Shown: positions 54,300-64,000 of the stretch, piece by piece | Layout: each line of letters begins with the position of its first letter | Numbering within the stretch: position 1 is the stretch's first letter | NCBI GenBank assembly: GCA_037349315.1 | Contig: JBAIAC010000006.1 | Location: 16,837,501-16,901,500, forward strand | DNA: 64,000 nt | Source of the DNA: Chelydra serpentina | Taxonomy: Eukaryota; Chordata; Testudines; Chelydridae | Direction: 5' to 3' | Notes under the pieces: generated by a model | Told to the model about the DNA's origin: nothing | What the model saw: only the letters and a program-made list of their open reading frames with translations | Database searches by the model: none | Position numbers and translations under genes: made by a program

Positions 54300-56680
54300 G
54301 CATACCAAAGTCTCTGCCCAGATGAGAATGCAAGTAACATTCAGCAACATCATTTTTTCCCCCTTTTTGAACCGTGCTGAGAAGATAAATTCCACCAATT
54401 TCACACTGGATTTAAAATATTCACCAAGCTACCTCTCATGGCCATAGTTTCACCCATTTAATTAAATGGCAAAGTTTTTCTCTAACACCACAATATATTG
54501 CTACTTTTATGTTTCTAAAATGTGTGAGGAGAAGCCAGTTCAGTGATTTTGCTTTGTTAATAGTGCAGTAGTTGGGATTCAAACTTACATTGGCCTGATA
54601 ATGTCACAGTTCAGTAACATTTCTTTTTAAAAGAAGGAAATACTAATGAACTTTGACAAAGTCTCAATAAAGCAAGAGCAAAAAGCTGATTTTCATAAAC
54701 TTTTCACATTCCTGACTAAAGCAGAATTTGGGCTTTTTCATGTCATAAATTGATGTTGGATGTTAAAGTATTTTCTGTAAATTGGAGTAATAAATTATGA
54801 ATTTGTGGCCTCTTTGGTAGCCCTGGCCAAAGTACTCCCTTAGGAAATGTCAGATTTCATCTGTGCACACGGAGTAATAAAGAGATGCACCCTCGTGTTC
54901 CTTATGTTTTTTCTAATATATATGCAGTGTGTCATAATTTATAAAATGCACTTAGAGATCACACAGCAATTTTTGAAATTACTACATTGGAAATAATTGA
55001 TAGGGGACCTGTAAGGCATTCTGTTGCTAAGTACAGTCAAATTAGCTCTCACTAACTAGAAGGTAAGAGATTTCTCACCTGTATTTGATAGTAAATTAAA
55101 GTCAACCAGATCAATAGCCATGTATGGAACTTCAAGCACATGAATAGTCCCTCTGAAGATAGCTGTGTACTCACATGCTTGATGTTAGGCATCTTAGCCC
55201 CATCTCCCCCAGGCTTGAATTTTCATTGCACCTCTTTTGGTACATCTTCACCACCAAATTAGCCTGGTGATCAGCGCTTTGGTTAGCCTAGCCTGGTGTA
55301 AGCATCCCTACTTCAAACACATATTCACGTTACTTTCACCACTGTTTCTGCACTCGTCCCATGTTTGGGGGGAGGGGGAGCATATCCCATGATGTTTTGT
55401 GCGGGGAGGCTCTAGGATTCTTTCCCTAACAATTGTGAGATAACTTGTCTGTCCTTTAGAGGAAATTGTATTTAAGTGATTTAGCCTGCATCCTCACTAC
55501 AAAATGGGTGGGATGCAGGCCCAGTTAAAGCAAAGCCCAGGTTCTAGCCCTCACCCCCAAAGCTAGCTTGGGCTTAGTATATCCAAAATCTTCCCTTAGT
55601 AGTGTTTGGATGGTATGAATGTATGGACTAAAACCCAAGAAGGAGCGTAGGCTAAATCTGCAGAGAGAATATACACTTAGAGTCACAGTCCAGAAGTCTA
55701 GGATCTCAATCCACAATCTCTTCTCTGGACAATATTTCCTCTATGTGTGGAATTCACCCACCGTTAGCTTTATCTATAGCTCTAACGATCAACCTGCCAC
55801 TCTGCAAGGAGGCTAGTACAACGATTGTTTTAAATCTCTGCCTGTTTTACACTCTATCGTGAAACACTAAGAGCTTGTCTACCCATTTGAATTGAACCAA
55901 AATAATTATATCTGTTGTAATGCACACCCTTCATTATTTTGGTTTAAGTCCATGTGTGGCTGCTCTTATTTAAGTGTCCTATTTTGATATAATTTTAAGT
56001 CAGTTCCTTATCTTAAATAAATCAATACAAGGGCAGACTTAAAATAAAATATTGAAGGGTGTTATTTACAACCACTATAGTTATTTCAGTTCCATTCTCC
56101 ATATAGATAATAACAAAATGATTAAAGTAAAGTAGGAGCTAGCTATTTGAATTGTGGGGATATACCTAATGCAAAGGTTAAAAAAAATAATCTTAAAAAG
56201 TTCTCACACTTTGCATTATGTCGTCAAGATGCTTTACCAAAGCTTTTCACTCTTGCAAGGCAGCACTGTATTATCTCAGTTTACATCACATGTGGCTTAC
56301 TGTGAAAATATGTAACCTATTATTTATAATAGACTCTTTTGTCATTGTTGAGGCACATGGAACATTATAACAAAGACCTTTGGTTAAATCCTGCCCATTG
56401 AAGCCAATGGGAGTTTTGCCATTAACATGCCTTGAATGTTACAAGAATTAATCTTGGCATACACCTGTGTCATTCAAAATAATAATAAAAAATAGGACTA
56501 AATAGGGCTGACAGAAAACATGAATTTTGTTTTGAGAAAAATTTAGATTCTTCGATATTTGGGGATGGTTCCTCATCAGCACAAAAACAAGATCTGTTGA
56601 AACTATTCATATGGGATAGAAAGAAAATGCATGCAACCCCCCAGCCCTCGCCCTGTCCCTCTAAAAAAAAAGAAAAATAG
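54300..56680. other. Unique AT-rich sequence
   Basis: 54300-55060 is free of repeats that I recognise. 55490-55600 and 55870-56000 may be decayed MITE pieces (AGAGCTTGTCTACCC at 55871). No coding signal. Confidence 0.4.
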
Positions 56681-56686
56681 CCAGTA

Positions 56687-56745
56687 GTCCAGTGTTTTGG
56701 ACGCTCATCTCTAGTATGGAAGACCTAGGTTCAAGCCCCTGCTTG
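56687..56745 (+). repeat. tRNA-derived SINE fragment
   Basis: AGTCCAGTGTTTTGGACGCTCATCTCTAGTATGGAAGACCTAGGTTCAAGCCCCTGC with A- and B-box-like spacing; same family as 47697. Confidence 0.55.
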
Positions 56746-56952
56746 GCTTGGTATACCGGGCTACAGATACAATTTATCTCAATCAATCCTGTTCCACTTT
56801 GTGTAAATGACTAACTAATCCTTGCAGCCCCATGCTGGGCCCCTTTAATAGCCCTGCTCTCTGGCTGTTGAAATTCATACTCCAGGTGTTGAACCTCCAA
56901 GATCCATGCCTGAGTGAATTTTTCCCCCTTCCCTTCACAAATGTTATGGAGG

Positions 56953-56971
56953 GTTGTTGTTGTTGTTGTTG
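56953..56971. repeat. (GTT)n tail of the minus-strand LINE
   Basis: Six GTT units; in LINE orientation it is an (AAC)n 3' tail, not an independent microsatellite. Confidence 0.75.
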
Positions 56972-57016
56972 TCCGTTAGTCTGGAGAGACAATGGATATG
57001 CGCCCATGGGGAATGT

Positions 57017-57865
57017 TTAGTTGATGGTTGTGCAGTGTCTGTTGTGGCTGTGGAGCCCCACACGAGAGTGGCAGTCTCGATTGCATTTGCTGCATTTGAA
57101 GGCGGTGTCAGCTGTGGGTTGGAGCTGCTGCTTCCTTTTTCGTTGAACCCGCTTTTCCTCGGCAAGCTGCCGCAGCTTGTCTTCAGCAGTTTTCAATCCA
57201 GTGGTCAGAGCGTGTCTCCATCTGTATCTGTCCTGGGCGAGCTCTTCCCAGCTGTTGATGTCAATTTGAACAGTCTTCAGGTCCCTCTTACAAACATCCT
57301 TGAAGCAAAGGTGAGGCCGTCCTGTAGCTCTGTTTCCGGAGGCAAGTTTGGCATACAACAGGTCTTTGGGGATCCGTCCATCTTCCATGCGACTTAGATG
57401 GCCAAGCCATCTGAGGCAGTGTTGACGGAGGAGAGTGAACATGCTGGAGATCTTGGCATGTTCCAGCACCTCGTTGTTCGTTATTTGATCACTCCAAGTG
57501 ATCCCGAGTATGCGACGGAGGCAGCGCATGTGGAAGGTGTTCAGTCTCTTTTCTTGCGAAGCGTAGAGGGTCCAAGTTTCGCTGGCATAGAGAAGAGTGT
57601 TTAACACACATGCACGGTACACAGCGACCTTTGTGTTGATGGTCAGCATGTTGTTGTTCCATACTCTCTGTGACAATCTGGCCAAAATTGTGAAGGCCTT
57701 GCCAATTCTACGGTTGATCTCAGGGTCCAGTGAGAGGTTGTCCATGATGGTAGATCCAAGGTAGGTGAACTGACTGACCACCTCTAGCACACTGTCATTG
57801 ATGGCAATGCTTGGATGTTCTGCATCCTGGGCCATAATGCTTGGATGTTCTGCATCCTGGGCCAT
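57017..57865 (-). pseudogene. LINE ORF2 C-terminal region with zinc finger
   Basis: 282 codons are open. After the first ~45 residues ([11 protein letters not shown]) come ASETWTLYASQEKRLNTFH, LRRILGITWSDQI, LRWLGHLSRMEDGRIPKDLL and GRPHLCFKDVCKRDL, the standard region after the RT of many vertebrate LINEs. It ends with a Lys/Arg-rich stretch and a C-x2-C-x12-H-x3-C finger (about residues 258-278), likely for RNA or DNA binding. The stop is at 57017. Residues 1-10 and 11-20 are identical because of a 30-bp tandem duplication (57806-57865), which abuts the CR1 insertion. Confidence 0.85.
57806..57865. repeat. Perfect 30-bp tandem duplication at a CR1 junction
   Basis: AATGCTTGGATGTTCTGCAT followed by CCTGGGCCAT (57806-57835) is repeated exactly at 57836-57865. 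CR1 sequence starts right after it. It adds 10 codons to the LINE frame without shifting it. Confidence 0.95.
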
Positions 57866-58838
57866 GATAGAAAACTGGCTAGATGGTCGGGCTCAACGGG
57901 TAGTGATCAATGGTTCCATGTCTAGTTGGCAGCCGGTATCAAGTGGAGTGCCCCAAGCATCGGTGCTGGGGCCAGTTTTGTTTAATATCTTCATTAACGA
58001 TCTGGAGGATGGTGTGGACTGCACCCTTAGCAAGTTTGCAGATGACACTAAACTGGGAGGAGTGGTTGATACGCTGGAGGGTAGGGATAGGATACAGAGG
58101 GACCTAGACAAATTAGAGGATTGGGCCAAAAGAAATCTGATGAGGTTCAACAAGGACAAGTGCAGAGTCCTGCACTTAGGACAGAAGAATCCCATGCACT
58201 GCTACAGACTAGGGACCAAATGGCTGGGCAGCAGTTCTGCAGAAAAGGACCTAGGGGTTACGGTGGACGAAAAGCTGAATATGAGTCAACAGTGTGCCCT
58301 TGTTGCCAAGAAGGCTAATGGCATTTTGGGTTGTATAAGTAGGGGCATTTCCAGCAGATCGAGGGACGTGATCATTCCCCTCTATTCGGCACTGGTGAGG
58401 CCTCATTTGGAGTACTGTGTCCAGTTTTGGGCCCCACACTACAAGAAGGATGTGGATAAATTGGAAAGAGTCCAGCGGAGGGCAACAAAAATGATTAGGG
58501 GACTGGAGCACATGACTTATGAGGAGAGGCTGAGGGAACTGGGATTGTTTAGCCTGCAGAAGAGAAGAATGAGGGGGGATTTGATAGCTGCTTTCAACTA
58601 CCTGAAAGGGGGTTCCAAAGAGGATGGATCTAGACTGTTCTCAGTGGTAGAAGATGACAGAACATGGAGTAATGGTCTCAAGTTGCAGAGGGGGAGGTTT
58701 AGGTTGGATATTAGGAAAAATCTTTTCACTAGTAGGGTGGTGAAGAACTGGAATGGGTTACCTAGGGAGGTGGTGGAATATCCATCCTTAGAGGTTTTTA
58801 AGGTCATGCTTGACAAAGCCCTGGCTGGGATGATTTAG
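57866..58838 (+). pseudogene. CR1 ORF2 partial, RT catalytic core to C-terminus
   Basis: It carries the RT box [22 protein letters not shown], the catalytic FADDTKLGG (YADD-type), the [21 protein letters not shown] box, then [19 protein letters not shown] and [19 protein letters not shown], ending AGMI-stop at 58838. No stop or frameshift is seen. It lacks the endonuclease and the first part of RT, so it is a dead-on-arrival copy. The apparent start codons at 57798-57860 lie in antisense LINE sequence and are not part of CR1. Confidence 0.9.
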
Positions 58839-58938
58839 TTGGGTTTGGTCCTGCTTTGAGCAGGGGGTTGGACTAGATGACCTCCTGAGGTCCCTTCCAA
58901 CCCTGAGATTCTATGATTCTATGATTCTATGATTCTAT
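57866..58938 (+). mobile_element. CR1 LINE, 5'-truncated, 1.07 kb, inserted in the other LINE
   Basis: It starts at GATAGAAAACTGGC inside the RT domain and ends in four ATTCTATG-type units at about 58906-58938. The minus-strand LINE frame resumes on the other side at the same codon, so the insertion point is clear. It has one uninterrupted reading frame of 324 codons and is almost identical in the 3' part to 4554-5116 and 5466-5646. This is probably the most recently active LINE subfamily in the window. Confidence 0.93.
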
Positions 58939-59262
58939 AACTTTGGTCTTCTGAAGACTGATTGTCAACCCGAACTCTTCGCAAGCTCTGGAAAAGCGGT
59001 CAATCAGATGCTGGAGATCGGTTTCTGTGTGGGTGGCCAGGGCAGCGTCGTCTGCAAACAGCATGTCTGTGATTGTTGCCTTCCGTACCTTGCTTTTGGC
59101 CTTTAGTCGAGCCAGATTGAAAAGTCTCCCGTCAGATCGGGTGTAGAGATAGACTCCCTCTGTGGAATTTCCAAAGGCATGTTTCAGCAATGCTGCAAAG
59201 AAGATGCCGAAGAGTGTGGGAGCGAGAACGCAGCCTTGTTTTATGGAGGGTACAGCACACGG
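58927..59262 (-). pseudogene. LINE RT palm fragment
   Basis: VPSIKQGCVLAPTLFGIFFA, SKVRKATITDMLFADDAALA and EFGLTISLQKTKV are RT motifs (the 'G..QGC.LSP.LF', 'FADD' and 'L.....KT' boxes). The catalytic Asp pair is present. Upstream RT and endonuclease are missing because the sequence changes to Harbinger transposase at about 59255-59262. Confidence 0.88.
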
Positions 59263-60310
59263 ATATAACTGCGAGGATGCTGTCATCGGCCAGGTCCAGC
59301 TTCCCATACAGACAGTGCCAGCGTCCCTTTAAACGGCCAAAAGCACACTCCACAGTCATTCTGCACCTGCTCAGCCTATTGTTGAAGCGCTCCTTGCTGC
59401 TGACAAGGCTCCCTGTGTTGGGTTTAATGAGCCATGGCATTAAAGGGTAAGTGGGGTCTCCAAGGATCACAATGGGCATTTCGACTTCCCCTACGGTGAT
59501 CTTCTGGTCTGGGAAAAAAGTCCTGGCTTGCAGCTTCCTGAACAGGCCAGTGTTCTGAAAGATGTGTGCGTCATGCACCTTTCCGGGCCAGCCTGCATTA
59601 ATGTCAATGAAATGCCCATGGTGATCCACAAGCGCCTGGAGAACCATAGAGAAATACCCCCTCTGATTAACATACTCGGAGGCTAGATGGGCTGATGCCA
59701 GAATTGAAATATGCGTCCCATCTATCGCCCCTCCGCAGTTAGGGAAACCCATTTGTGCAAAGCTAGCCACGATGTCATGCACATTACCCAGAGTCACAGT
59801 TCTTCTGAGCAGAATGCGATTAATGGCCCTGCAAACTTGCATCAACACGATCCCAACGGTCAACTTTCCCACTCCAAACTGTTTAGCGACCAATCGGTAG
59901 CTGTCTGGAGTTGCCAGCTTCCAGATTGCAATAGCCATCTGCTTCTCCACCGTCAGGGCAGCTCTCAATCTCGTGTCCTTACTCCGTAGAGTGGGAGCGA
60001 GTTCATCACACAGTTCCATGAAAATAGCTTTTCTCATCCGAAAGCTCTGCAGCCACTGCTCGTCATCCCAGACTTGCATAACGAAGTGATCTCACCACTC
60101 AGTGCTTGTTTCCCGAGCCCAAAAGCGGCATTCCACGGTGGTGAGCATGTCCATGAATGCCACAAGCAATCTCGTGTCGTATGCGTTACTCGAGTCGATA
60201 TCATCATCGGAGTCCTCACTGTCAGTTTGGATCTTAAGGAGTAATTCGACTGCCAAACGTGACATGCTGGAGAGACTCATTAGCATATTCCTCAGCAGTT
60301 CGGGCTCCAT
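59255..60310 (-). pseudogene. PIF/Harbinger transposase, one in-frame stop, truncated
   Basis: N-terminus from the Met at 60310 (MEPELLRNMLMSL), an acidic DSEDSDDDIDSS stretch, then a TGA at 60092-60094 where ...STEW continues as DHFVMQVWDDEQWL; a TGG-to-TGA change would explain it. From the Met at 60079: helix-turn-helix-like MAIAIWKLATPDSYRLVAKQ (48-67), GGAIDGTHI (D120), GWPGKVHDAHIF (163-174), GDPTYPLMPW (D208), and MTVECAFGRLKGRW (E244). The DDE triad is thus intact. This enzyme family cuts and pastes at TWA sites. The reading runs into LINE sequence after about residue 275. Confidence 0.88.
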
Positions 60311-60680
60311 TCCCGCAGTCTGAAAGGGAAGACAGAGCGTGCAGTACAAAAAATGTTGAAATATGGCTCCAAATGTGGATGGAAGCACAGGGATTGCTGG
60401 GATGTGAACCGATGCATCATGGGGCGTTGGGACAGGATCCAGAATGCCCCAGCACCCCCACACCCTTCCCACAAGCCACAGCGCCAGAATGGGAAGAGGT
60501 GTTCTGTGGGATACCTGCCCATAATGCACAGCTCCCAAAACCGCTGCAAGTGTCGCAAATGTGGCCACGACAGTGCGCTGGCAGCTGTCAGTGTGGACAG
60601 GCTGCAGCGCTTTCCCTACTGCTCTCTCCGAAGGCTGGTTCAACTCAAAGCGCTCTACATCTGCAAGTGTAGCCATGCCC
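59255..60680 (-). mobile_element. PIF/Harbinger DNA transposon, 3'-truncated
   Basis: One end is kept: on the minus strand GGGCATGGCTACACTTGCAG begins at 60680, next to TATA. The transposase gene is complete except for one stop and the C-terminus. The other end and the rest of the element (after about residue 275 of the second ORF) are missing, replaced by the minus-strand LINE. No MYB-like accessory gene is visible in the remaining sequence. Confidence 0.85.
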
Positions 60681-60683
60681 TAT

Positions 60684-60790
60684 AGCCTGCTGGTTAGGGC
60701 ACTCCTTTTGCATGTGAGGGGCCCATGTTAAAGTCCCTGCTCCCAAATCTCCTGCATCACAGGGGAGTGCCCCAATCATCAAGCTATTGG
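60684..60790 (+). repeat. tRNA-derived SINE fragment
   Basis: AGCCTGCTGGTTAGGGCACTCC and CATGTTAAAGTCCCTGCTCC show A/B-box spacing; same family as 47697. The Harbinger terminus abuts it, so the transposon probably landed beside or in this SINE. Confidence 0.55.
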
Positions 60791-60799
60791 GGGTGAGAG

Positions 60800-62475
60800 T
60801 TTCTCTTTTCATTTTTGATGAAAATATTGTCAAATTTATCTTCAAAACAGTGTTGGGGGGTTTGCTTATCGCGAGTAAGGCACTTACTCATGTACTTTTA
60901 AGTACTTGAAACACTACTCTTTAGGAATAGACTCCACTGATCTAAAATGTAAGAGTGTTCGCTAGCCTTGATACAATAACTAGCTTTGTTATGATGCAGC
61001 TTAAAATTTAAAATGTCACATTTTAGTTCACCTTTTTCTCCCTGTTCCATACGCAGAGACATATCCTAGTTCCAATGGAGTTATTAGGAGTTTTGCTGTT
61101 GATTTTAGTAAGACTGGGGTTTAGCTATTGGAACAAACGCCAGCTGAGATTACTGGAAATTCTGTCTGTGGGTTAAAGGAATAATCATTCTCCTTAGATT
61201 TCAAGTTTCAGACTATTTCAAGTGAAGCACCATGGATGCTGCAGTCAATGATGCTGATCAGCAGCAGCATTTGACTTGCCTATAAAGATAAATGGGGAAA
61301 TGTGTCCCTGAACTGTAGCAAAAGAAAATGATTTAAAAGGGGAAAACTTCAAATGTTTTTTATATTAGAATTTAACAAAAAACGTTTAGCGGGAAAACAG
61401 AAAAGACAAATCAGTTCAGAAAATAACCCACCCAGCCCCTGCAGGGAATATGAAGGTGCGATTTAAACTGGTTTTAGAAAACTCTACTCATAAGATTATG
61501 TGAAGGCAGAGATTTGAGTATCAAAAAGAATTACAGTTTAATGACTCAAATGCTTTCATATGATCCTAAATCGACTCAGCAAGAGCTGCTTGTGATGTTC
61601 TGTCTGCCAATCTCCCCTGTATATGTGCATTCTCTTCCTAAAGCACTCATTGTGATCTTGGTAAAGGAAATTCACATACTAATGATGTCCCATAGTGTAC
61701 CTTATGAAACATTTAAAATGGGCTGTTATGGATACAGAGTTTAACAGGGAGCAACTAATTGTTTATGCTGGACTAGCCTAGAGGGTGGTGGTGGGTTTCA
61801 TTTTCAAACTTTAATATTGTATGGTTTGAACTTCCAGGATAAAGTTTCTATAATAGATGATTCAATAGCACATAGCCATTCAGTGGAAAGCATACTGTGC
61901 ATATTTTTGTACAAAACTCTCTCTAGTCTATATGATGTTATTTACGAGGTCTAGCTCTGGCTATGCTAATGGCTGTAAAAAAATCAGACTCTACCTGCTA
62001 GCATACTAGAACGCCTGTTGTGCTGGCTTCCCAAACTGCTGTTTTATTAATGATCTTGAAACTGAAATAGTAGGGCACGAAGAAGCGTTAGAACGGCTTA
62101 CTGATATGTCACAGACATTTGCCAAGAAAATGAAACTCACTGAGAGGGGAAAGCACTAGGGAGGCCAATGAAGAACCAAATGTTCCGTTTTGTGATTCAT
62201 CTGACCTTCGCCTTCATGAGATCTAAATAGAAGGAAAATTGCCTTGGTCATGCTGGGTAAACATGTTGTCCTTAAGCTCTAGCATTATGTGGATTCTGCG
62301 CAGCATTTGCTTATTACATTAAAAGAGAAAGAGTCGTGTTGAAATCACAGCACACCCCATGCTTACATTAAAAAAGCGAAGACATTCAAAGTTGTCAGGA
62401 AAGTTTCCTTATAGTCATAGCTCTTAAACTGTAGACTCCCAACCTTTTCATTCCTGTTTGTCGGTATTATACACC
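60800..62475. other. Unique AT-rich sequence
   Basis: No coding signal or named repeat. The short ORF at 61514-61744 has no domain. Confidence 0.4.
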
Positions 62476-62479
62476 TTTT

Positions 62480-62605
62480 GCATACTCTTATTGTAAGCTC
62501 TCTGGGGCAGCAACTTTATTGTCTGTTTGTACAGTGCTTAGCACAGTATGCTCCTAATCCTGAACTGGGGTTCCTACACAATGACAATAATAATAAAAAA
62601 AGTAG
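62480..62605 (+). repeat. Ancient L2/MIR-type tail
   Basis: TTGTAAGCTCTCTGGGGCAGCAAC, TGTCTGTTTGTACAGTGCTTAGCACAGTATG, GGGGTTCCTACACAATGACAATAATAATAA. The order is that of an old amniote SINE/LINE tail, ending in an ATA/ATAA repeat. Confidence 0.7.
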
Positions 62606-62698
62606 GATTTTCTAAGATGGACACCTCCCATTTCATTGGGAGTTTGGTACTTAACTCTGTGAAATTGAAAATCCCACTGTAGTGAAGCGAGGACTCAC

Positions 62699-63306
62699 TG
62701 GTGCGGCACCTCCTGCTGGTCATTTGGGAATTAGCTCTTTTCCAGCATATAGAGCGCCCTCTGCAGGCCGGTGTCTCACCTGCTGCTTGCCCCATGTCCC
62801 TCCCAGACCCCAGTTCTCCTTTACCTCAGGGTTCTGCCCCCAGCAGTACCCCCACACTTTGGGTCTCCCCTCCCAGGGGAATCCCTAACCCTATAAACCC
62901 ACCTTGCCTCAGTGGCTACTGACAGTCATCATCTAGCCCTCACTCACTGGGGAAGACTGCAGTGTAATGGCCACTCATCATTGACAAGGGGTTAGAACCT
63001 GCTGCCTTTGCCTATCCTCGGGCTGCCCCTCTGCAGCCCCAGTGCCTTTTTATAGGCCGTGACCTGCAGCTCCTCTTGCCCTTTTCCCCAGACCTGCTCC
63101 ACTTCAGGTACCTTGCTCGCAGACAGCTAGCCCTTCTCCCTCCAGAGCTGGAGAGAGACTCCTCTTGAGCACTTGACTCATAGCCCTTTTATAGGGCTAG
63201 CTATGTCCTGATTAAGCCAGCTGCACCTGTGGTCAGCTACTCACTCAGCTTCCCCCGACTGTTCTCACTCTTCTTATTTCAGGAGCGGGGTAACCACCCC
63301 GCTACA
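62699..63306 (-). mobile_element. Probable solo LTR, 608 bp
   Basis: On the minus strand it starts TGTAGCGGGGTGGTTACCCC (itself a hairpin) and ends GCCGCACCA, giving TG...CA ends. The flanking pentamers CTCAC (62694-62698) and CCCAC (63307-63311) match at 4 of 5. A TATA-like GCCCTATAAAAGGGC lies about 120 bp from the minus-strand start. No internal retroelement genes are adjacent. Orientation rests on the TATA position and is tentative. Confidence 0.65.
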
Positions 63307-63311
63307 CCCAC

Positions 63312-63935
63312 CCAGTAAGACATGTTTTTCAAGGGACAGTGGTGGAAATGTATTAACTTAAATTAGAAATGGAACATACAAAACACCAAAGAATATACTG
63401 TGGAAAAAAATTCTGCCCTGGCAGGGTAGGGAGAGGGTGAGATGTCTTTTCCTTTTCTGACTCTGAATCCTTCCCTTGCTGTCAGATGTCACTTAGGACA
63501 TTAACAGGACTCTGTCATCCCTCTGACTGTCCTGGGCCACTCTTTGCATGTCCTCTATGTTGTTAAGTCCCATAAGTTTCCCCTCTTTCCTTATCTAATT
63601 GATTAGCATATTTGAAGTATATAAAAATACTTCAGATGAACTAAATAGGACTCATGACTTCATTTCGGTGGTGAGTGAAATAATATGTTTATGCCCAATG
63701 TAGGAAGTGCTTTAAATAGTTTAAATGAGGTTACATAAATACGTTGTTTGAAATTATTACATAGCGTACGGTATAAAAGAGCATCCCGAGTGAGAGCTGT
63801 AGCTCTGAATCTCTGCAGCTAATGAGGATTAGATCCATTGCATTATTCTAATACTGTTTAGATCTTTCTGTTTAATTTAACACTCCTGGAAGGAGCTGGA
63901 GTCAGAGCCCTGGAGAACAGATTCACAAAGGGACT
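63312..63935. other. Unique sequence
   Basis: No coding signal or named repeat. Confidence 0.4.
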
Positions 63936-63939
63936 TTGC

Positions 63940-64000
63940 TATAGCAAGGCCTAACACCTAGGCATTCCCCAGTGGAATTCACAGCTCTGAGTTAGGCACT
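63940..64000. repeat. Old repeat, cut by the window edge
   Basis: AGGCCTAACACCTAGGCATTCC and GTGGAATTCACA, GTTAGGCACT match words at 47460-47560 (CACCTAGTGGAATTCACAA, GAGTTAGGCACCT). It is probably an old SINE-like family. Confidence 0.5.

Larger units (their letters stand above)
56953..59262 (-). mobile_element. 5'-truncated non-LTR retrotransposon, split by a CR1
   Basis: The element reads on the minus strand. 58939-59262 encodes RT palm motifs and 56953-57865 the C-terminal domain and a short 3' UTR. The 3' end is a (AAC)n tail, seen as (GTT)n at 56953-56971; a microsatellite tail like this occurs in RTE-like clades. Its 5' edge joins the Harbinger transposase at about 59255. The CR1 of 57866-58938 separates the two parts, which would otherwise be adjacent (KTKV then MAQD). 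The clade is not certain; similar proteins are annotated in vertebrates as 'craniofacial development protein 2-like'. Confidence 0.8.

Noticed and set aside
57798..57865. Natural start of the CR1 protein at the 57798 ATG
   Set aside because: These codons are antisense to the LINE and include the 30-bp duplication; CR1 homology begins only at about 57866.
60311..60676. Extra N-terminal domain of the transposase (122 codons upstream of 60310)
   Set aside because: The reading covers the transposon's terminal non-coding region including the inverted repeat side; composition does not look protein-like, so I start the protein at 60310.
1..64000. A prokaryotic-type defence or biosynthetic system
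   Set aside because: All recognisable proteins are eukaryotic transposable-element proteins; there are no operons, ribosome binding sites or bacterial codon patterns.

Overview
The window looks like intergenic or intronic nuclear DNA of a sauropsid, most probably a turtle. The evidence is the repeat content: CR1 LINE 3' ends carrying the ATTCTATG octamer tail, a tRNA-derived SINE that shares a CR1-type tail (the tortoise pol III/SINE, 'Cry', type), MIR/CORE-SINE copies, hAT and PIF/Harbinger DNA transposons, a Ty3/Gypsy retroelement and solo LTRs. I found no convincing host protein-coding exon, rRNA, tRNA, CRISPR array or bacterial-type operon. Every ORF that can be recognised belongs to a transposable element, and most are broken.

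Layout. 644-1471 is a non-autonomous hAT element with a perfect 8-bp target duplication and a second element nested in it. 1588-6912 is a degenerate minus-strand Ty3/Gypsy element: LTR, integrase, RNase H, RT, protease, Gag, LTR. It is split by two CR1 insertions in opposite orientations. 8.1-8.36, 26.07-26.37 and 29.74-30.02 kb carry three copies of one MITE family whose ends resemble those of the Harbinger transposon at 59.25-60.68 kb. 16.02-16.14 and 29.61-29.73 kb are two copies of a ~121-bp hAT-type MITE, each with a perfect 8-bp target duplication. 24.96-25.24 and 35.20-35.49 kb are two copies of a GC-rich hAT MITE. 18.31-18.48, 40.02-40.53 and 41.99-42.14 kb are three copies of one retroelement, probably Penelope-like. 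Each has a 10-11-bp target duplication, and two are fold-backs. 45.12-45.99 kb is a solo LTR with a 5-bp target duplication, and 62.70-63.31 kb is a second likely solo LTR. 51.9-53.8 kb is a mosaic of repeats including an hAT copy at 52.86-53.43 kb. 56.95-60.68 kb is the densest nest: a minus-strand non-LTR retrotransposon split by a 1.07-kb CR1 and fused to a PIF/Harbinger transposase gene.

The remaining sequence is AT-rich single-copy DNA with microsatellites and old SINE fragments. The elements do not cooperate as a system. The interest lies in the order of insertions, the preserved target duplications, the fold-back retroelement copies, and a possible link between a Harbinger transposase and a MITE family in the same window. 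Family names rest on motif recognition by eye and were not checked against a repeat library.
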